Shown: in pieces, positions 24,627 to 34,438 of the stretch
How positions within the stretch are numbered: the first letter of the stretch is position 1
Layout: the number at the start of each line of letters is the position of its first letter
Assembly: GCA_007833815.1 (NCBI GenBank)
Contig: CP033464.1
Coordinates: forward strand, 2,179,501 to 2,243,500
Direction of reading: 5' to 3'
DNA length: 64,000 bases
Source: Brevibacillus laterosporus
GTDB taxonomy: Bacteria > Bacillota > Bacilli > Brevibacillales > Brevibacillaceae
Position numbers and translations under genes: made by a program
The notes under the pieces: generated by a model
Seen by the model: the letters and a program-made list of their open reading frames with translations, nothing else
Told to the model about the DNA's origin: nothing
Databases searched by the model: none

Positions 24627-26351
24627 ATGATCGAGACCGCAGAACAGACGCGGACGTTGCCTGAGATGAGATTTGGTGAAGAATTGACGGGGGCGGAAAC
24701 CTTATTACGTTGCTTGTTGCTAGAGGGTGTTGAGCATATTTTTGGTTATCCGGGAGGGGCCGTTCTACCGATTTATGACTCGCTATATAGTAGTCGACTA
24801 AAGCATATTCTGGCGCGGCACGAACAAGGTGCTATTCATGCCGCTGATGGATACGCAAGAGCGAGCGGAAAAGCGGGTGTAGTCGTTGCCACATCGGGTC
24901 CAGGGGCTACTAATTTAGTCACAGGAATTGCCACGGCACAAATGGATTCCGTACCGCTTGTCTGTATTACCGGCAACGTCGCACAAAACATGATTGGAAC
25001 CGATGCTTTTCAAGAAGCAAACATTACGGGGATTACAATGCCGATTACGAAGCACAACTATTTTGTTCGTGATATCCGTGATATTCCACGCATCATAAAA
25101 GAGGCTTTTTATATTGCAACAACTGGTCGTCCGGGCCCGGTGCTTATTGATATTCCCAAGGATGTTTGTAATATGGTAGCGCCATTCGAAGCGCTTGAGA
25201 GCATTAGTGTCCGTGGTTATCATCCTACTCTGGTACCCTCGGATGAAGAGATGCAACAGTTTATAACAGCAATTAATAAGTCCTCACGTCCAGTCATCAT
25301 GGCGGGAGGAGGCATCCTAGCTGCCAATGCCCACCGGGAATTACTTGCCTTTTCAGAACTGACTCACATCCCTGTTATCAGTACATTTATGGGGCTAGGT
25401 AACTTCCCAGGAACACATGAATTAGCGCTTGGTATGCCAGGTATGCACGGTAATTACACAGCTAATCAAGCCTTGATTCATGCTGACTGCGTGATTGGAC
25501 TAGGAGCACGTTTTGATGATCGAATTACGATGGGTCGCACCAAAGAATTTGCGCCAAATGCTACGATTGTCCATGTAGATATCGATCCTGCTGAACTGGG
25601 AAAAAATGTCGAAACGGCGGTATGTGTAGCAGGAGACATAAAAAGTACGCTAGAAAAAGCGCTAGTACTAGCTAAGCCACTTGAAACCAGTGCTTGGATG
25701 AAACAATTACATGGATGGCAGCAGGCGTATCCATATAGCTATAAAAAAGATGGTCAACTAAAGCCGCAAGAAGTAATCGAAATGCTTTATGAAACAACAA
25801 ATGGTGAGGCAATTGTGACAACGGATGTAGGACAGCATCAAATGTGGTGTGCTCAGTATTACAAGATAAAAAAACCTCGTTCTTTTATTTCATCTGGCGG
25901 TCTAGGAACGATGGGATTTGGCTTTCCATCCGCAATTGGAGCGCAGATTGCTCATCCTGACCGGACTGTAATCAGCGTCGTAGGAGATGGCGGATTCCAG
26001 ATGACTAATCAGGAGCTGGCGATTTTAGCCCAACACAAGCTTCCTGTCAAAGTGGTTATTATAAACAATCAGTGTCTGGGAATGGTGCGACAATGGCAAG
26101 AGATATTCTATGATCAACGTTACAGTTCCATTGATCTAACATGTAGTCCTGATTTTGTTAAATTAGCAGAAGCTTATGGTGTCAGAGGAATGCGAGCCAC
26201 TACTTCAGAAGAAGCTCAAGCCGTCTGGAAGGAAGCGTTGGAATACGATGGACCTGTGGTTATTGATTTTAGAGTAGCAGCTGGAGAAAATGTGTACCCG
26301 ATGGTAGCCGCTGGAAGCACGTTAGATCAAATGATGTTGGGGGATGAGTAG
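24627..26351 (+). CDS. ilvB: Acetolactate synthase, large subunit
   Basis: This 574-residue ThDP enzyme makes acetolactate or acetohydroxybutyrate for Val, Ile and Leu. Visible are IFGYPGGAVLPIYD near residue 38, the catalytic glutamate in ARHEQGAIHAADGYARASG near 62, the central FAD-binding domain, and the ThDP-binding GDGGFQMTNQELAIL near 450 with IINNQ following. GGAGGAG precedes the ATG. It is the first gene after the T-box. The neighbouring ilvN overlaps or abuts its stop, so the two subunits are made together. Length is normal. Confidence 0.97.
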   Translation: MIETAEQTRTLPEMRFGEELTGAETLLRCLLLEGVEHIFGYPGGAVLPIYDSLYSSRLKHILARHEQGAIHAADGYARASGKAGVVVATSGPGATNLVTGIATAQMDSVPLVCITGNVAQNMIGTDAFQEANITGITMPITKHNYFVRDIRDIPRIIKEAFYIATTGRPGPVLIDIPKDVCNMVAPFEALESISVRGYHPTLVPSDEEMQQFITAINKSSRPVIMAGGGILAANAHRELLAFSELTHIPVISTFMGLGNFPGTHELALGMPGMHGNYTANQALIHADCVIGLGARFDDRITMGRTKEFAPNATIVHVDIDPAELGKNVETAVCVAGDIKSTLEKALVLAKPLETSAWMKQLHGWQQAYPYSYKKDGQLKPQEVIEMLYETTNGEAIVTTDVGQHQMWCAQYYKIKKPRSFISSGGLGTMGFGFPSAIGAQIAHPDRTVISVVGDGGFQMTNQELAILAQHKLPVKVVIINNQCLGMVRQWQEIFYDQRYSSIDLTCSPDFVKLAEAYGVRGMRATTSEEAQAVWKEALEYDGPVVIDFRVAAGENVYPMVAAGSTLDQMMLGDE

Positions 26352-26352
26352 C

Positions 26353-26853
26353 ATGCAACGACATACATTAGCCCTTTTGGTAAACGACCATCCCGGTGTC
26401 CTGACTCGAGTAGCCATTTTGTTTGGTCAACGCAATTTTAATATCGACAGTATAACCGTAGGAGCAACAGAAGAAGCAGGCTTGTCCCGAATGATTATTA
26501 CAACTAATGGGGATGAACGTCGCCTGGATCAATTGATGAAGCAATTATGTAAGCTTATCGACATTATTTCAGTAACTCATTTGAGTAAAGACCCGATGGT
26601 AGCAAGAGAGATTGCCTTAATTCGGGTTCATGCAAAAGCGTCTCAGCGTACAGAGTTAACGGGTATTGTGGAACCGTTTCGTGCTTCTATCGTCGATATC
26701 GGTCCCGCTTCTATTATTATTCAAGCAACCGGCGATAGTGAAAAAATTGATGCCCTACTTGCTTTGCTATCCTCATATGGCATTGAAGAATTGACACGAA
26801 CAGGAAGCGTAGCAATGGCTCGCGGGTTAAGTCTGGAATTAATGCAAGCATAA
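26353..26853 (+). CDS. ilvN: Acetolactate synthase, small regulatory subunit
   Basis: This 166-residue regulatory subunit carries an N-terminal ACT domain (TLALLVNDHPGVLTRVAILF, residues 3-22, and NFNIDSITVGATEE), where valine feedback normally binds, plus the C-terminal ALS_ss domain. The ATG at 26353 lies nine bases after GGGGG. The ATG at 26344 overlaps that ribosome site and is less likely. It follows the ilvB stop directly, indicating coupled synthesis. Confidence 0.95.
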   Translation: MQRHTLALLVNDHPGVLTRVAILFGQRNFNIDSITVGATEEAGLSRMIITTNGDERRLDQLMKQLCKLIDIISVTHLSKDPMVAREIALIRVHAKASQRTELTGIVEPFRASIVDIGPASIIIQATGDSEKIDALLALLSSYGIEELTRTGSVAMARGLSLELMQA

Positions 26854-26928
26854 GCCTTTATTTTGGTAAAAATTGAATTTTTAAAATATAAAAACAAAAA
26901 TGGAGAAAAAACTAGGAGGAATTTAAAC

Positions 26929-27951
26929 ATGATGAAAATTTATTACGAACAAGACGCTAATCAGGCAGCTCTATACGGAAAGACAATTGCAATCGTTGGA
27001 TATGGAAGTCAAGGTCATGCTCAAGCCCAAAACCTACGCGACAGTGGATATCGAGTAATTATTGGTCTGCGTCCAGGCAAATCTTGGAGCCAAGCTGAAA
27101 AAGATGGTTTTGAGGTATACCCAGTAGCAGATGCTACAAGTCAAGCAGATGTTATTCAAATCCTACTTCCAGATGAACATCAAGGTAATGTGTACAAACA
27201 AGAGATTGAACCAAATCTAAAAGCCGGAGCAACTCTTTCCTTCTCACATGGTTTCAACATTCATTTTGGTCAAATCGTAGCCCCTGACAATGTAGATGTA
27301 ATCATGGTAGCTCCAAAGAGTCCAGGTCACCTCGTTCGTCGTGTATATGTAGAAGGTTTCGGTGTACCTAGCTTGGTAGCCATTCACCAAGATCATAGTG
27401 GTAAAGCATTAGAAACAGCTCTTGCTTATGCAAGCGGAATTGGTAGCACCAAAGCAGGTGTTATTGAAACCACATTCCGTGAAGAAACAGAAACGGATTT
27501 ATTCGGTGAGCAGGCTGTGTTGTGTGGCGGTGTTTCTGAGCTGGTAAAAGCAGGATTTGATACGCTGGTAGATGCAGGATATCAACCAGAAATCGCCTAC
27601 TTTGAGTGTTTGCACGAACTGAAGCTGATCGTTGATTTGATGTACGAAGGTGGTCTAGCACGTATGCGGTACTCCATCAGTGATACAGCTGAGTATGGTG
27701 ACTACAGCATAGGGCGTCGCATCGTAACAGATGAGACACGTCAAGAGATGAAAAAAGTGCTTGCTGAAATCCAAGATGGCACATTTGCACGCAATTGGAT
27801 TTTGGAAAATCAAGCGAACCGCCCAGGCTTTAATGCTCGTCGTCGTCTGGAAAGCGAGCATGGTATCGAGCAAGTGGGTGAAAAACTACGCAATATGATG
27901 GCGTGGATTCAAAAAGAAAAGAAAGAAGAGCAAGAGTCAGTAAAAGCGTAG
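26929..27951 (+). CDS. ilvC: Ketol-acid reductoisomerase
   Basis: This 340-residue class I (short-form) enzyme isomerises and reduces acetolactate using NADPH and Mg2+. The Rossmann motif is [18 protein letters not shown] near residue 20. The cofactor loop [15 protein letters not shown], with Arg and Ser residues, fits NADPH. Metal-binding residues lie in [15 protein letters not shown] near 188 and [16 protein letters not shown] near 225. The start is the ATG at 26929, eight bases after AGGAGGA; the adjacent ATG at 26932 is possible. It sits between ilvN and leuA. Confidence 0.96.
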   Translation: MMKIYYEQDANQAALYGKTIAIVGYGSQGHAQAQNLRDSGYRVIIGLRPGKSWSQAEKDGFEVYPVADATSQADVIQILLPDEHQGNVYKQEIEPNLKAGATLSFSHGFNIHFGQIVAPDNVDVIMVAPKSPGHLVRRVYVEGFGVPSLVAIHQDHSGKALETALAYASGIGSTKAGVIETTFREETETDLFGEQAVLCGGVSELVKAGFDTLVDAGYQPEIAYFECLHELKLIVDLMYEGGLARMRYSISDTAEYGDYSIGRRIVTDETRQEMKKVLAEIQDGTFARNWILENQANRPGFNARRRLESEHGIEQVGEKLRNMMAWIQKEKKEEQESVKA

Positions 27952-28003
27952 GAATCTTTTATTGATCTATAAAATAACAAGAGAGCTGGGAGGAGGAAGT
28001 GTA

Positions 28004-29539
28004 ATGCGTACTATCGAGATTTTTGATACCACATTGCGCGATGGAGAACAATCTCCAGGAGTGAATTTGAGCATGAATGAAAAGGTGGAGATCGCGCTCC
28101 AACTCGAACGTTTGGGTGTTTCACGAATGGAGGCTGGCTTTGCCGCTGCCTCCCCCGGTGATCTTCGGTCCGTTGCAGAAGTGGCTAAGCGAGTAAAAAA
28201 TGCAACGGTAGTCAGTCTAGCCAGAGCTGTGACAGGGGATATCGATAAAGCTTATGAGGCGTTGCGTGATGCCCAAAATCCATGTATACACGTATTTCTA
28301 GCCACGTCTCCGATTCACCGCGAGCATAAATTAAACATGTCGAAAGAACAAGTGATCGAGCGAGCGGTGGCAGCGATAAAACATGCGAAAAAGTACATCT
28401 CCAACGTACAGTTCTCCGCTGAAGATGCAGGTCGTACGGAGATTCCTTATTTGGCAGAAGTAGTGAGGGCTGCTATTGAGGCTGGGGCCAACGTCATTAA
28501 CCTGCCTGACACAGTTGGCTATATGACACCGCAGGAATACGGCAACATTTTTCGCGAAATGATTGTTCGTGTCCCTGAAACAGCGAGTATTAAACTAAGC
28601 TGTCACTGTCATGACGATTTGGGAATGGCGGTTGCCAACAGCTTGGCGGCGATTGAAGCAGGAGTAACTCAAGTGGAAGGTACCATCAATGGAATCGGTG
28701 AACGAGCAGGTAATACGTCTCTGGAAGAAGTAGTGATGGCACTGGAAACACGTAAAAGCTTCTATCAAGTTCAAACCAAATGGCAGTTGAAAGAGATTGC
28801 ACGTACTAGCCAATTAGTCAGCCGTCTAACAGGAATGATTGTACCTGGGAACAAGGCAATCGTAGGTGCTAACGCGTATGCACATGAATCAGGCATACAT
28901 CAAGATGGCGTATTAAAACATACCGAAACCTACGAAATTATCCGCCCAGAAACAGTGGGCTACAAGTCTAATCTATTGGTACTAGGCAAACATTCGGGTC
29001 GACATGCCTTTAAGGATAAGCTGGCAGAGCTTGGCTATCATTTGGAAGCAGATCGAATTGATACGGCTTTCCAAGCTTTCAAAGTGCTATGTGATAAGAA
29101 GAAAGAAGTAAGTGACGACGATATCCTAGCGCTGATCGATGCAAAAATGACCGATAGCGAAGAGATGTATCAGCTTGATTCCATTCAACTAGCATATGGC
29201 AATCAAAGCACTCCTACAGCTAGTGTACGCATTTTTCGTGCTGATGGTGAAGTACGTGAAGAAGCCGCTTGTGGCAATGGTTCGGTCGATTCTATTTACA
29301 AAGCTATCGATCGAGCTATCGGTGAAGAGGTTACATTAATCGATTATAAGATTATCTCGGTTACGCACGGAAAAGATGCTCTAGGAGAAGTATATGTTCG
29401 TTTGCAACAGGGGGACGAGATTTCTCAAGGACGAGGACTAAGCACCGACGTTATGGAAGCAAGTGCAATCGCCTATGTACGAGCGATCAACAAGTTAATT
29501 CAAACACGTGGAGAAGTACTGGACGCGCAGCCTGTATAA
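28004..29539 (+). CDS. leuA: 2-isopropylmalate synthase
   Basis: This enzyme condenses 2-ketoisovalerate with acetyl-CoA, the first step to leucine. ATG 28004 follows AGGAGG and gives 511 residues. The TIM barrel shows FDTTLRDGEQSPGV at the N-terminus, SCHCHDDLGMAVANSLAAIEAG near 200 with the metal-binding histidines, and ANAYAHESGIHQDGVLKH near 290. The C-terminal LeuA regulatory domain (from about 385) is present, so leucine feedback inhibition is expected. It is the fourth gene of the operon. Confidence 0.96.
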   Translation: MRTIEIFDTTLRDGEQSPGVNLSMNEKVEIALQLERLGVSRMEAGFAAASPGDLRSVAEVAKRVKNATVVSLARAVTGDIDKAYEALRDAQNPCIHVFLATSPIHREHKLNMSKEQVIERAVAAIKHAKKYISNVQFSAEDAGRTEIPYLAEVVRAAIEAGANVINLPDTVGYMTPQEYGNIFREMIVRVPETASIKLSCHCHDDLGMAVANSLAAIEAGVTQVEGTINGIGERAGNTSLEEVVMALETRKSFYQVQTKWQLKEIARTSQLVSRLTGMIVPGNKAIVGANAYAHESGIHQDGVLKHTETYEIIRPETVGYKSNLLVLGKHSGRHAFKDKLAELGYHLEADRIDTAFQAFKVLCDKKKEVSDDDILALIDAKMTDSEEMYQLDSIQLAYGNQSTPTASVRIFRADGEVREEAACGNGSVDSIYKAIDRAIGEEVTLIDYKIISVTHGKDALGEVYVRLQQGDEISQGRGLSTDVMEASAIAYVRAINKLIQTRGEVLDAQPV

Positions 29540-29650
29540 TGACCAGTTTGCAGACCAAAAGTCCAACGATACGGATAGAGTGAAACATAGAGAAGCTACA
29601 TGAGACCGGACGTACCAGTTAGTTGAGAAGCGAAAGAGAGAGATCGAGAC

Positions 29651-30748
29651 ATGACAAAAACCTTTAAAGTAGCCGTTCTTCCAGGGGATGGCATTGGAGC
29701 TGAAATTGTTGCAGAAGCAGTGAAAGTATTAGAGGTGGTGGCTGAACAAACAGGCCATTCATTCCAATTTACTTATGGTAAAATCGGCGGTTGCGCTATT
29801 GATGAAGAGGGTACTCCTTTGCCAGAGGAGACTGTACTCCTATGTAAAGAAGCGGATGCTGTGCTACTTGGTGCAGTCGGTGGACCAAAATGGGATCAAA
29901 ATCCGGGTCATTTACGACCGGAAACAGGCTTGTTGGGGATTCGTAAAGCATTAGGTCTGTTTGCTAATCTGCGTCCTGCGACTATGCATGAAAGCCTTGT
30001 AGAAGCATCTTCTTTAAAGCCAGAAGTGGTCGCAGGGGTAGATTTAGTGGTTGTGCGTGAACTGACAGGCGGAATCTACTTCGGTGAGAAGAAGCGTTAT
30101 ATCGGAGAAGATGGTCAGGATACAGCAGAAGATCTGTTAGTGTACCGAGAGGAAGAAGTGGAGCGCATTATGCGTACTGCTTTTGACATCGCTCGTAAAC
30201 GGCAAAAGAGGCTAGTATCGGTGGATAAGGCTAACGTGTTGGAAAGCTCACGTCTGTGGCGGAAAGTTGCTGATCAGGTTGCAACGGAGTACCCTGATGT
30301 GGAGTTATCGCACATGTTGGTTGACTCTTGCGCCATGCAGCTAGTACGAGCACCAAAGCAATTTGATGTGATTGTGACCGAGAATATGTTTGGTGATATT
30401 TTAAGTGACGAGGCTGCCATGTTGACTGGTTCCATCGGGATGTTGGCTTCCGCCAGCCTTGCTTCAGGTAGCTTCGGGTTGTATGAGCCAGTACATGGTT
30501 CAGCACCAGATATAGCAGGCAAAGGTATTGCCAATCCGCTGGCTACGATTTTATCTGTAGCGATGATGTTGCGGTATTCACTTAATCTGGATGAAGCAGC
30601 GGATCGTGTCGAGCAAGCGGTATGGGCGGTACTAGAAGCAGGTCATCGCACAGGTGATCTGACTGACAATAAAGCAGAGGCATTTGGTACTGTGGAAATG
30701 GGTCAGTTGGTTGTAGCTGAATTGAAAAAGGCAGTTATCTCTAATTAG
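29651..30748 (+). CDS. leuB: 3-isopropylmalate dehydrogenase
   Basis: This 365-residue NAD-dependent dehydrogenase oxidises 3-isopropylmalate. Motifs are [18 protein letters not shown] at the N-terminus, [18 protein letters not shown] near 195, [22 protein letters not shown] near 242 and [19 protein letters not shown] near 280. It follows leuA by 111 bp without an obvious promoter. A strong terminator comes immediately after. The isomerase genes leuC and leuD, which usually sit here in Bacillus, are absent from the window. Confidence 0.96.
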   Translation: MTKTFKVAVLPGDGIGAEIVAEAVKVLEVVAEQTGHSFQFTYGKIGGCAIDEEGTPLPEETVLLCKEADAVLLGAVGGPKWDQNPGHLRPETGLLGIRKALGLFANLRPATMHESLVEASSLKPEVVAGVDLVVVRELTGGIYFGEKKRYIGEDGQDTAEDLLVYREEEVERIMRTAFDIARKRQKRLVSVDKANVLESSRLWRKVADQVATEYPDVELSHMLVDSCAMQLVRAPKQFDVIVTENMFGDILSDEAAMLTGSIGMLASASLASGSFGLYEPVHGSAPDIAGKGIANPLATILSVAMMLRYSLNLDEAADRVEQAVWAVLEAGHRTGDLTDNKAEAFGTVEMGQLVVAELKKAVISN

Positions 30749-30777
30749 TAGGTAACTAATTTTATAAGTCAATTAAA

Positions 30778-30822
30778 AATCCTACCAATGATTTAAAAAG
30801 TAATCATTGGTAGGATTTTTTT
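30778..30822 (+). terminator. Terminator of the ilv-leu operon
   Basis: A perfect 15-bp stem, ATCCTACCAATGATT with AATCATTGGTAGGAT, is followed by TTTTTT. Confidence 0.95.
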
Positions 30823-30900
30823 GCTTGCGAAAGTGTACGAATACGATGAATTGTGATATATTTGAATAATTATAAAAATATGAAAATGAAGGGGCGTATC

Positions 30901-31173
30901 ATGAGATCTAGAAAGGTACAAACGATCATTTTTGGCGCCAGTTTTCTACTTTTTTTCGTTAGCTACATAATAGTGAATACCATCTTTGGTATCTTGAAAA
31001 CTCAAGCGTATACACCAAACATAGAAAAAGCGTATGAACAGGCAGGAACAATGTCAAGCTCGGTGACGATCTATGGGGAAAGCTCTCTGTTTACGGGTTA
31101 TATCCTACCGATTGTTGCATGTATCTTCCTTGCTGGAGTAGTAACATTTGTTACGAGAAGGAAAAGAAGGTAA
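30901..31173 (+). CDS. Small two-helix membrane protein, unknown
   Basis: ATG 30901 follows AAGGGG by seven bases and encodes 90 residues; an upstream ATG at 30880 is less well spaced. There is one hydrophobic helix at residues about 8-27 and another at about 65-83. A soluble loop with YTPNIEKAYEQAGTMSSS lies between them, and the protein ends in the basic tail RRKRR. The loop is probably extracellular. I do not recognise the family. It stands alone between two terminators. Confidence 0.65.
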   Translation: MRSRKVQTIIFGASFLLFFVSYIIVNTIFGILKTQAYTPNIEKAYEQAGTMSSSVTIYGESSLFTGYILPIVACIFLAGVVTFVTRRKRR

Positions 31174-31191
31174 AAATAGCTGTTTTTTTAT

Positions 31192-31232
31192 AAAGACCAC
31201 TAAAGAATATTTTATCCTTAGTGGTCTTTTCT
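31192..31232. terminator. Bidirectional terminator between the small membrane protein and ktrB
   Basis: AAAGACCACTAA pairs with TTAGTGGTCTTT, with T-rich flanks on both strands. Confidence 0.85.
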
Positions 31233-31246
31233 TATGTTTCTCTATA

Positions 31247-32593
31247 TTATCCAATCATAATTTTTCCCTTTGGATAGCGGAAGTACTCCTTCCGATTTCG
31301 TTGGGCTAGTGCAAAGGCGATGGTCAATGGGCCTACCCGTCCAGCAAACATGGTCAAGGAGATGATGATTTTCCCGAAGTCAGATAAATCAGGGGTCAAT
31401 CCCATGGATAATCCAACCGTTGCAAAGGCGGATACGGTTTCAAAGAGAATCATTAAAAAATCTTTGCCCGGCTCAGTAATAGTTAATATCATACTAACTA
31501 CAATTACGATAAACAAAGCAATCATCGTTACGGTTAGCGATTTGTAAATCATGTGGGGCAGAATTCGTTGGCGATAGAAAATAACGTCTTCCCTGCCTTT
31601 AATCTGTGCCCAAACAGCTCCTAACAGTGTAGCAAACGTAGTTGTCTTAATACCACCACCTGTGGAACCTGGTGACGCTCCGATGAACATTAATACAATG
31701 ATAAAGAACAGACTGGACTGACGCATGTCGCCAATGCTTATCGTGTTGGAACCAGCCGTTCTAGACGTAACAGATTGATACAGCGCCCCAAAAAACTTAC
31801 CAGCGGGTGATAGTGGTTGAAGGGTCTTAGCATTGGTGAACTCTAGAATAAAAATAAATAGAGTGCCTAACACAATCAAGATGGCTGTGGTAGTTATAAC
31901 TACTTTTGTATGTAAAGATAAACGTTTTGTATTGCGATATTCGTACACTTCCGCCATAACAATAAATCCAATCCCGCCTAGAATAATCAGCGCACAGACC
32001 GTCAAATTGACGATGGGATCACCTACATACTTGGTTAAGCTACTGAATTCCCCCATGAGATCGAATCCGGCATTGTTAAAGTTGGAGATGGAGTGAAACA
32101 TGCCGTAGTACAAAGCTTTGGCAAAAGGCATATCAAAGGCAAAGCGAAGCGTCAGCAAAATTCCTCCAGTCAATTCAATCAGCCCTGTAAAGATAAGAAG
32201 CATCTTGGCAAGCCTGACTACCCCTTCGATGGAAATTTGATTTAGTGATTCTTGCAATAATAGACGTTGTTTTAAAGAAATTCTTTTTCCCATAAGTAGG
32301 GCGAAAAATGTGGCAAGGGTCATGAAGCCCAAACCACCTACTTGAATCAGTGCTAAAATCACCAGTTGCCCAAACATCGTAAATGTTGTCCCAGTATCCG
32401 TTACAACTAGTCCTGTTACGCAGGTGGCAGACGTAGAGGTAAAAAAGGCATTGATCCACGATAGACCTTGGCCGTCGTTCGTTGCGATGGGAAGGGTTAA
32501 TAAGATGGCACCAATTACAATGATAAGCGCAAATCCTAATACCAGTACCTTGGGAGGGCTTAGGTGAAATTTTTTAATTAATTTTTCTAACAT
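31247..32593 (-). CDS. ktrB: Potassium uptake channel subunit, KtrB/TrkH family
   Basis: This 448-residue membrane protein is the ion-conducting subunit of a Ktr potassium transporter. Four pore loops with the family glycine are visible: TSATCVTGLVVT near residue 57, SISNFNNAGFDL near 168, SVTSRTAGSN near 275 and TVSAFATVGLSMG near 395. The segment GASPGSTGGGIKTTT near 310 is the intramembrane gating loop. The partner RCK subunit gene is at 39.8 kb, not adjacent. The two genes share a 14-nt sequence upstream. The name could equally be ktrD, since affinity class is not readable. Confidence 0.93.
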   Translation of the reverse strand: MLEKLIKKFHLSPPKVLVLGFALIIVIGAILLTLPIATNDGQGLSWINAFFTSTSATCVTGLVVTDTGTTFTMFGQLVILALIQVGGLGFMTLATFFALLMGKRISLKQRLLLQESLNQISIEGVVRLAKMLLIFTGLIELTGGILLTLRFAFDMPFAKALYYGMFHSISNFNNAGFDLMGEFSSLTKYVGDPIVNLTVCALIILGGIGFIVMAEVYEYRNTKRLSLHTKVVITTTAILIVLGTLFIFILEFTNAKTLQPLSPAGKFFGALYQSVTSRTAGSNTISIGDMRQSSLFFIIVLMFIGASPGSTGGGIKTTTFATLLGAVWAQIKGREDVIFYRQRILPHMIYKSLTVTMIALFIVIVVSMILTITEPGKDFLMILFETVSAFATVGLSMGLTPDLSDFGKIIISLTMFAGRVGPLTIAFALAQRNRKEYFRYPKGKIMIG

Positions 32594-32714
32594 CGCAACC
32601 TCTTCCTTTTACCTGACATCACCTTTCGAGGAAATACACAACGTTAACATATAGTATTACCGGAAAGTCAGGCTTTCTGTGGTTTGGAGTGGAAACTGCT
32701 CACAAGCGTAGCAG

Positions 32715-32728
32715 AAAATGTACCGTTC
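32715..32728 (-). promoter_or_regulatory. 14-nt motif shared with the ktrA upstream region
   Basis: The coding-strand sequence TGAACGGTACATTT occurs about 125 bp before ktrB and is identical to the sequence at 39720-39733 before ktrA. Here it overlaps a weak promoter candidate, TTGATG-N17-TACGCT. It may be an operator. The 274-bp gap around it holds no gene; a CCTGAC/GTCAGG pairing lies nearer to ktrB. Confidence 0.45.
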
Positions 32729-32844
32729 ATCAATAAGAAAAAATACCGAAATTAACGCCAAAAAAGGGGAGTGAAACAAGGAGAAATGGTAACTAAATAA
32801 AACGATGAAAAAGAGATTATTTACTCGAAAAATATTAAAAATAT

Positions 32845-32869
32845 ACAAAAAAAGGCCCAACCAAGGCCT
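32845..32869 (-). terminator. Terminator after the YsdB-like gene
   Basis: On the minus strand AGGCC-TTGGTT-GGGCCT is followed by seven T. Confidence 0.6.
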
Positions 32870-33239
32870 AAAGAGAGTGTCTTTTAGCGCAGGGAGGCCA
32901 TTGTATTTGAGCTTGTGGGTAATGTTCATGTAAACGGCTTTCCATCAGATCATAGTCTACTGACAAGAGATCTTCTGTAGTAGGTTTGGTTAGGGTCATG
33001 ATAATCCAATTTACATTGGCAGGCTTACCAGGTTCAGAATATTTTTCTCCTTCATACACCGCTTTTTTATAGGTTACAAGCAGGTTTTGTCGGATGTTAC
33101 CAGGTGTGTCTAGCATATAAAATGTACCTTTTCGTCTAGATTGTCGAAATGCACGTAAGGGGTGAAACAAACGGCTCATAAAGTACCAACAAAGAAAGAA
33201 GCAACCAATCGGTAATAGAATTTTTAGTAATAAAGACAT
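32868..33239 (-). CDS. Single-pass membrane protein, YsdB-like
   Basis: From the ATG at 33239 the protein has 123 residues: one N-terminal membrane helix (about 4-22), then a cytosolic domain with TFYMLDTPGNIRQNLLVTYK and AVYEGEKY. Those phrases and the HEHYPQAQIQW ending resemble B. subtilis YsdB, described as a sigma-W pathway protein. I make this match from memory, so it is tentative. The ribosome site AAAGGAGG is about 13 bases before the ATG, longer than ideal, but no closer start codon exists. It is a single-gene unit with its own terminator. Confidence 0.6.
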   Translation of the reverse strand: MSLLLKILLPIGCFFLCWYFMSRLFHPLRAFRQSRRKGTFYMLDTPGNIRQNLLVTYKKAVYEGEKYSEPGKPANVNWIIMTLTKPTTEDLLSVDYDLMESRLHEHYPQAQIQWPPCAKRHSL

Positions 33240-33402
33240 GAGGAAACGGATGCCTCCTTTCTCTATATATCCTTGATCTATATGAATGAGAAATGCTGTT
33301 TGTGCATGAAAAAACAATCGACGTGCAGCTTCGATTTCTTCTGTATACGAAAGTCCGTGACAGAAGTTTCAAAAAGGTAGCATAGATTTTTTTATAAAAA
33401 AA

Positions 33403-33439
33403 TTAGTTACTTTACAAAAGTTAGTTACTTTGTTATGAT
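33403..33439 (+). promoter_or_regulatory. Pirin gene promoter with direct-repeat operator candidate
   Basis: TTTACA (33411-33416), 17 bp, TATGAT (33434-33439) form the promoter. The 11-mer TTAGTTACTTT occurs at 33403-33413 and again at 33421-33431, overlapping the -35 and the spacer. This arrangement suggests a repressor site. Confidence 0.6.
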
Positions 33440-33497
33440 GAAGTCAGGAATAAATGCTAAAGATACCTACAAGAATAAAGCCATGAGGTGAGCTACT

Positions 33498-34199
33498 ATG
33501 ATAAAAATTTTTCCGTCAGCGTCTCGTTTCCAAGCTAATCACGGCTGGTTGAAATCCCAATTTAGTTTTTCCTTTGCGGAATATTATGATCCTGAAAATA
33601 TGAATTTTGGCCCTATGCGAGTATTAAATGATGATACCATTCAAGCTGGATATGGTTTTGGAACCCATCCTCATAAAGAGATGGAGATTGTTACCATTAT
33701 GCTGGAGGGTGTATTGCGCCACAAGGACAGTACGGGTAATGAAGAGGACCTGAAACCAGGTGAGATTCAACGCATGTCTGCTGGTACTGGTATTATGCAC
33801 TCCGAGTATAATGGCTCCACTACAGAAGAAGCTAAGCTACTTCAATTATGGTTTGAACCGGAGCAGTATGGTTTGACGCCATCTTATGAACAGTTTGCGT
33901 ACGATCAGAAAGCGATGATTAATGCTTTATTACCTGTCGTATCAGCTAATTCACAGGAACATCATGTCGCACATGTGCATCAAGATATGACCATTTATTT
34001 GTCTCGTTTAGAAGCGGGTAAGAGCATCTCCTTCTCTCAACATACGAGCAGACGGACGTTCTTGTTCATCATGGAGGGGCAATTACAAGTTAATGGACAA
34101 GTATTAGAATGCCGCGACTCAGCTCGAATTACGGATTTGGATAAAGTAGAGCTTGTAGCAGGACAAGACAGCTACTTTATGCTGATTGATTTGCCGTAA
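33498..34199 (+). CDS. Pirin-family bicupin protein
   Basis: This 233-residue protein has the pirin layout of two cupin domains. The N-terminal cupin has the metal-binding set GFGTHPHKEMEIVTIMLEG near residue 55 and AGTGIMHSEYNGS near 97. The C-terminal half (RRTFLFIMEGQLQVNG near 175) lacks metal ligands, as in the YhhW/YhaK group. Some relatives have quercetin dioxygenase activity, but the physiological substrate is usually unknown. GAGGTG precedes the ATG. It is a single-gene unit with an unusual repeat-bearing promoter, suggesting induction by a small molecule, perhaps an aromatic or quinone-like compound; this last point is a guess. Confidence 0.88.
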   Translation: MIKIFPSASRFQANHGWLKSQFSFSFAEYYDPENMNFGPMRVLNDDTIQAGYGFGTHPHKEMEIVTIMLEGVLRHKDSTGNEEDLKPGEIQRMSAGTGIMHSEYNGSTTEEAKLLQLWFEPEQYGLTPSYEQFAYDQKAMINALLPVVSANSQEHHVAHVHQDMTIYLSRLEAGKSISFSQHTSRRTFLFIMEGQLQVNGQVLECRDSARITDLDKVELVAGQDSYFMLIDLP

Positions 34200-34256
34200 G
34201 TGTCATTTTGTTTATAAATGATGTAAGAGATAACTAGTTAAATTAGTCTTCCTTTT

Positions 34257-34306
34257 AGCCCGGACTTTGTGGTAATGAAAATACCCACAGAAGTCTTGGG
34301 CTTTTG
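34257..34306 (+). terminator. Terminator after the pirin gene
   Basis: AGCCC/GGGCT closes a bulged hairpin with inner ACTT/AAGT and GTGG/CCAC pairings, followed by TTTT. Confidence 0.6.
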
Positions 34307-34438
34307 CGCGTGAAAAAAGAAGGGTATGCTAGGAATTACAATCTAGTTTTTTCGTTGCCTGTACCTGTAAACTATTTTATGATCGAGTACAATGGGATTT
34401 GTATTTTCGCAAAAAGCGGTACTGAGGAGGAATAAACG

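Noticed and set aside
32594..32867. c-di-AMP (ydaO-type) riboswitch upstream of ktrB
   Set aside because: The expected GGGGGACCCA-type core and flanking conserved blocks are not present on the minus strand.
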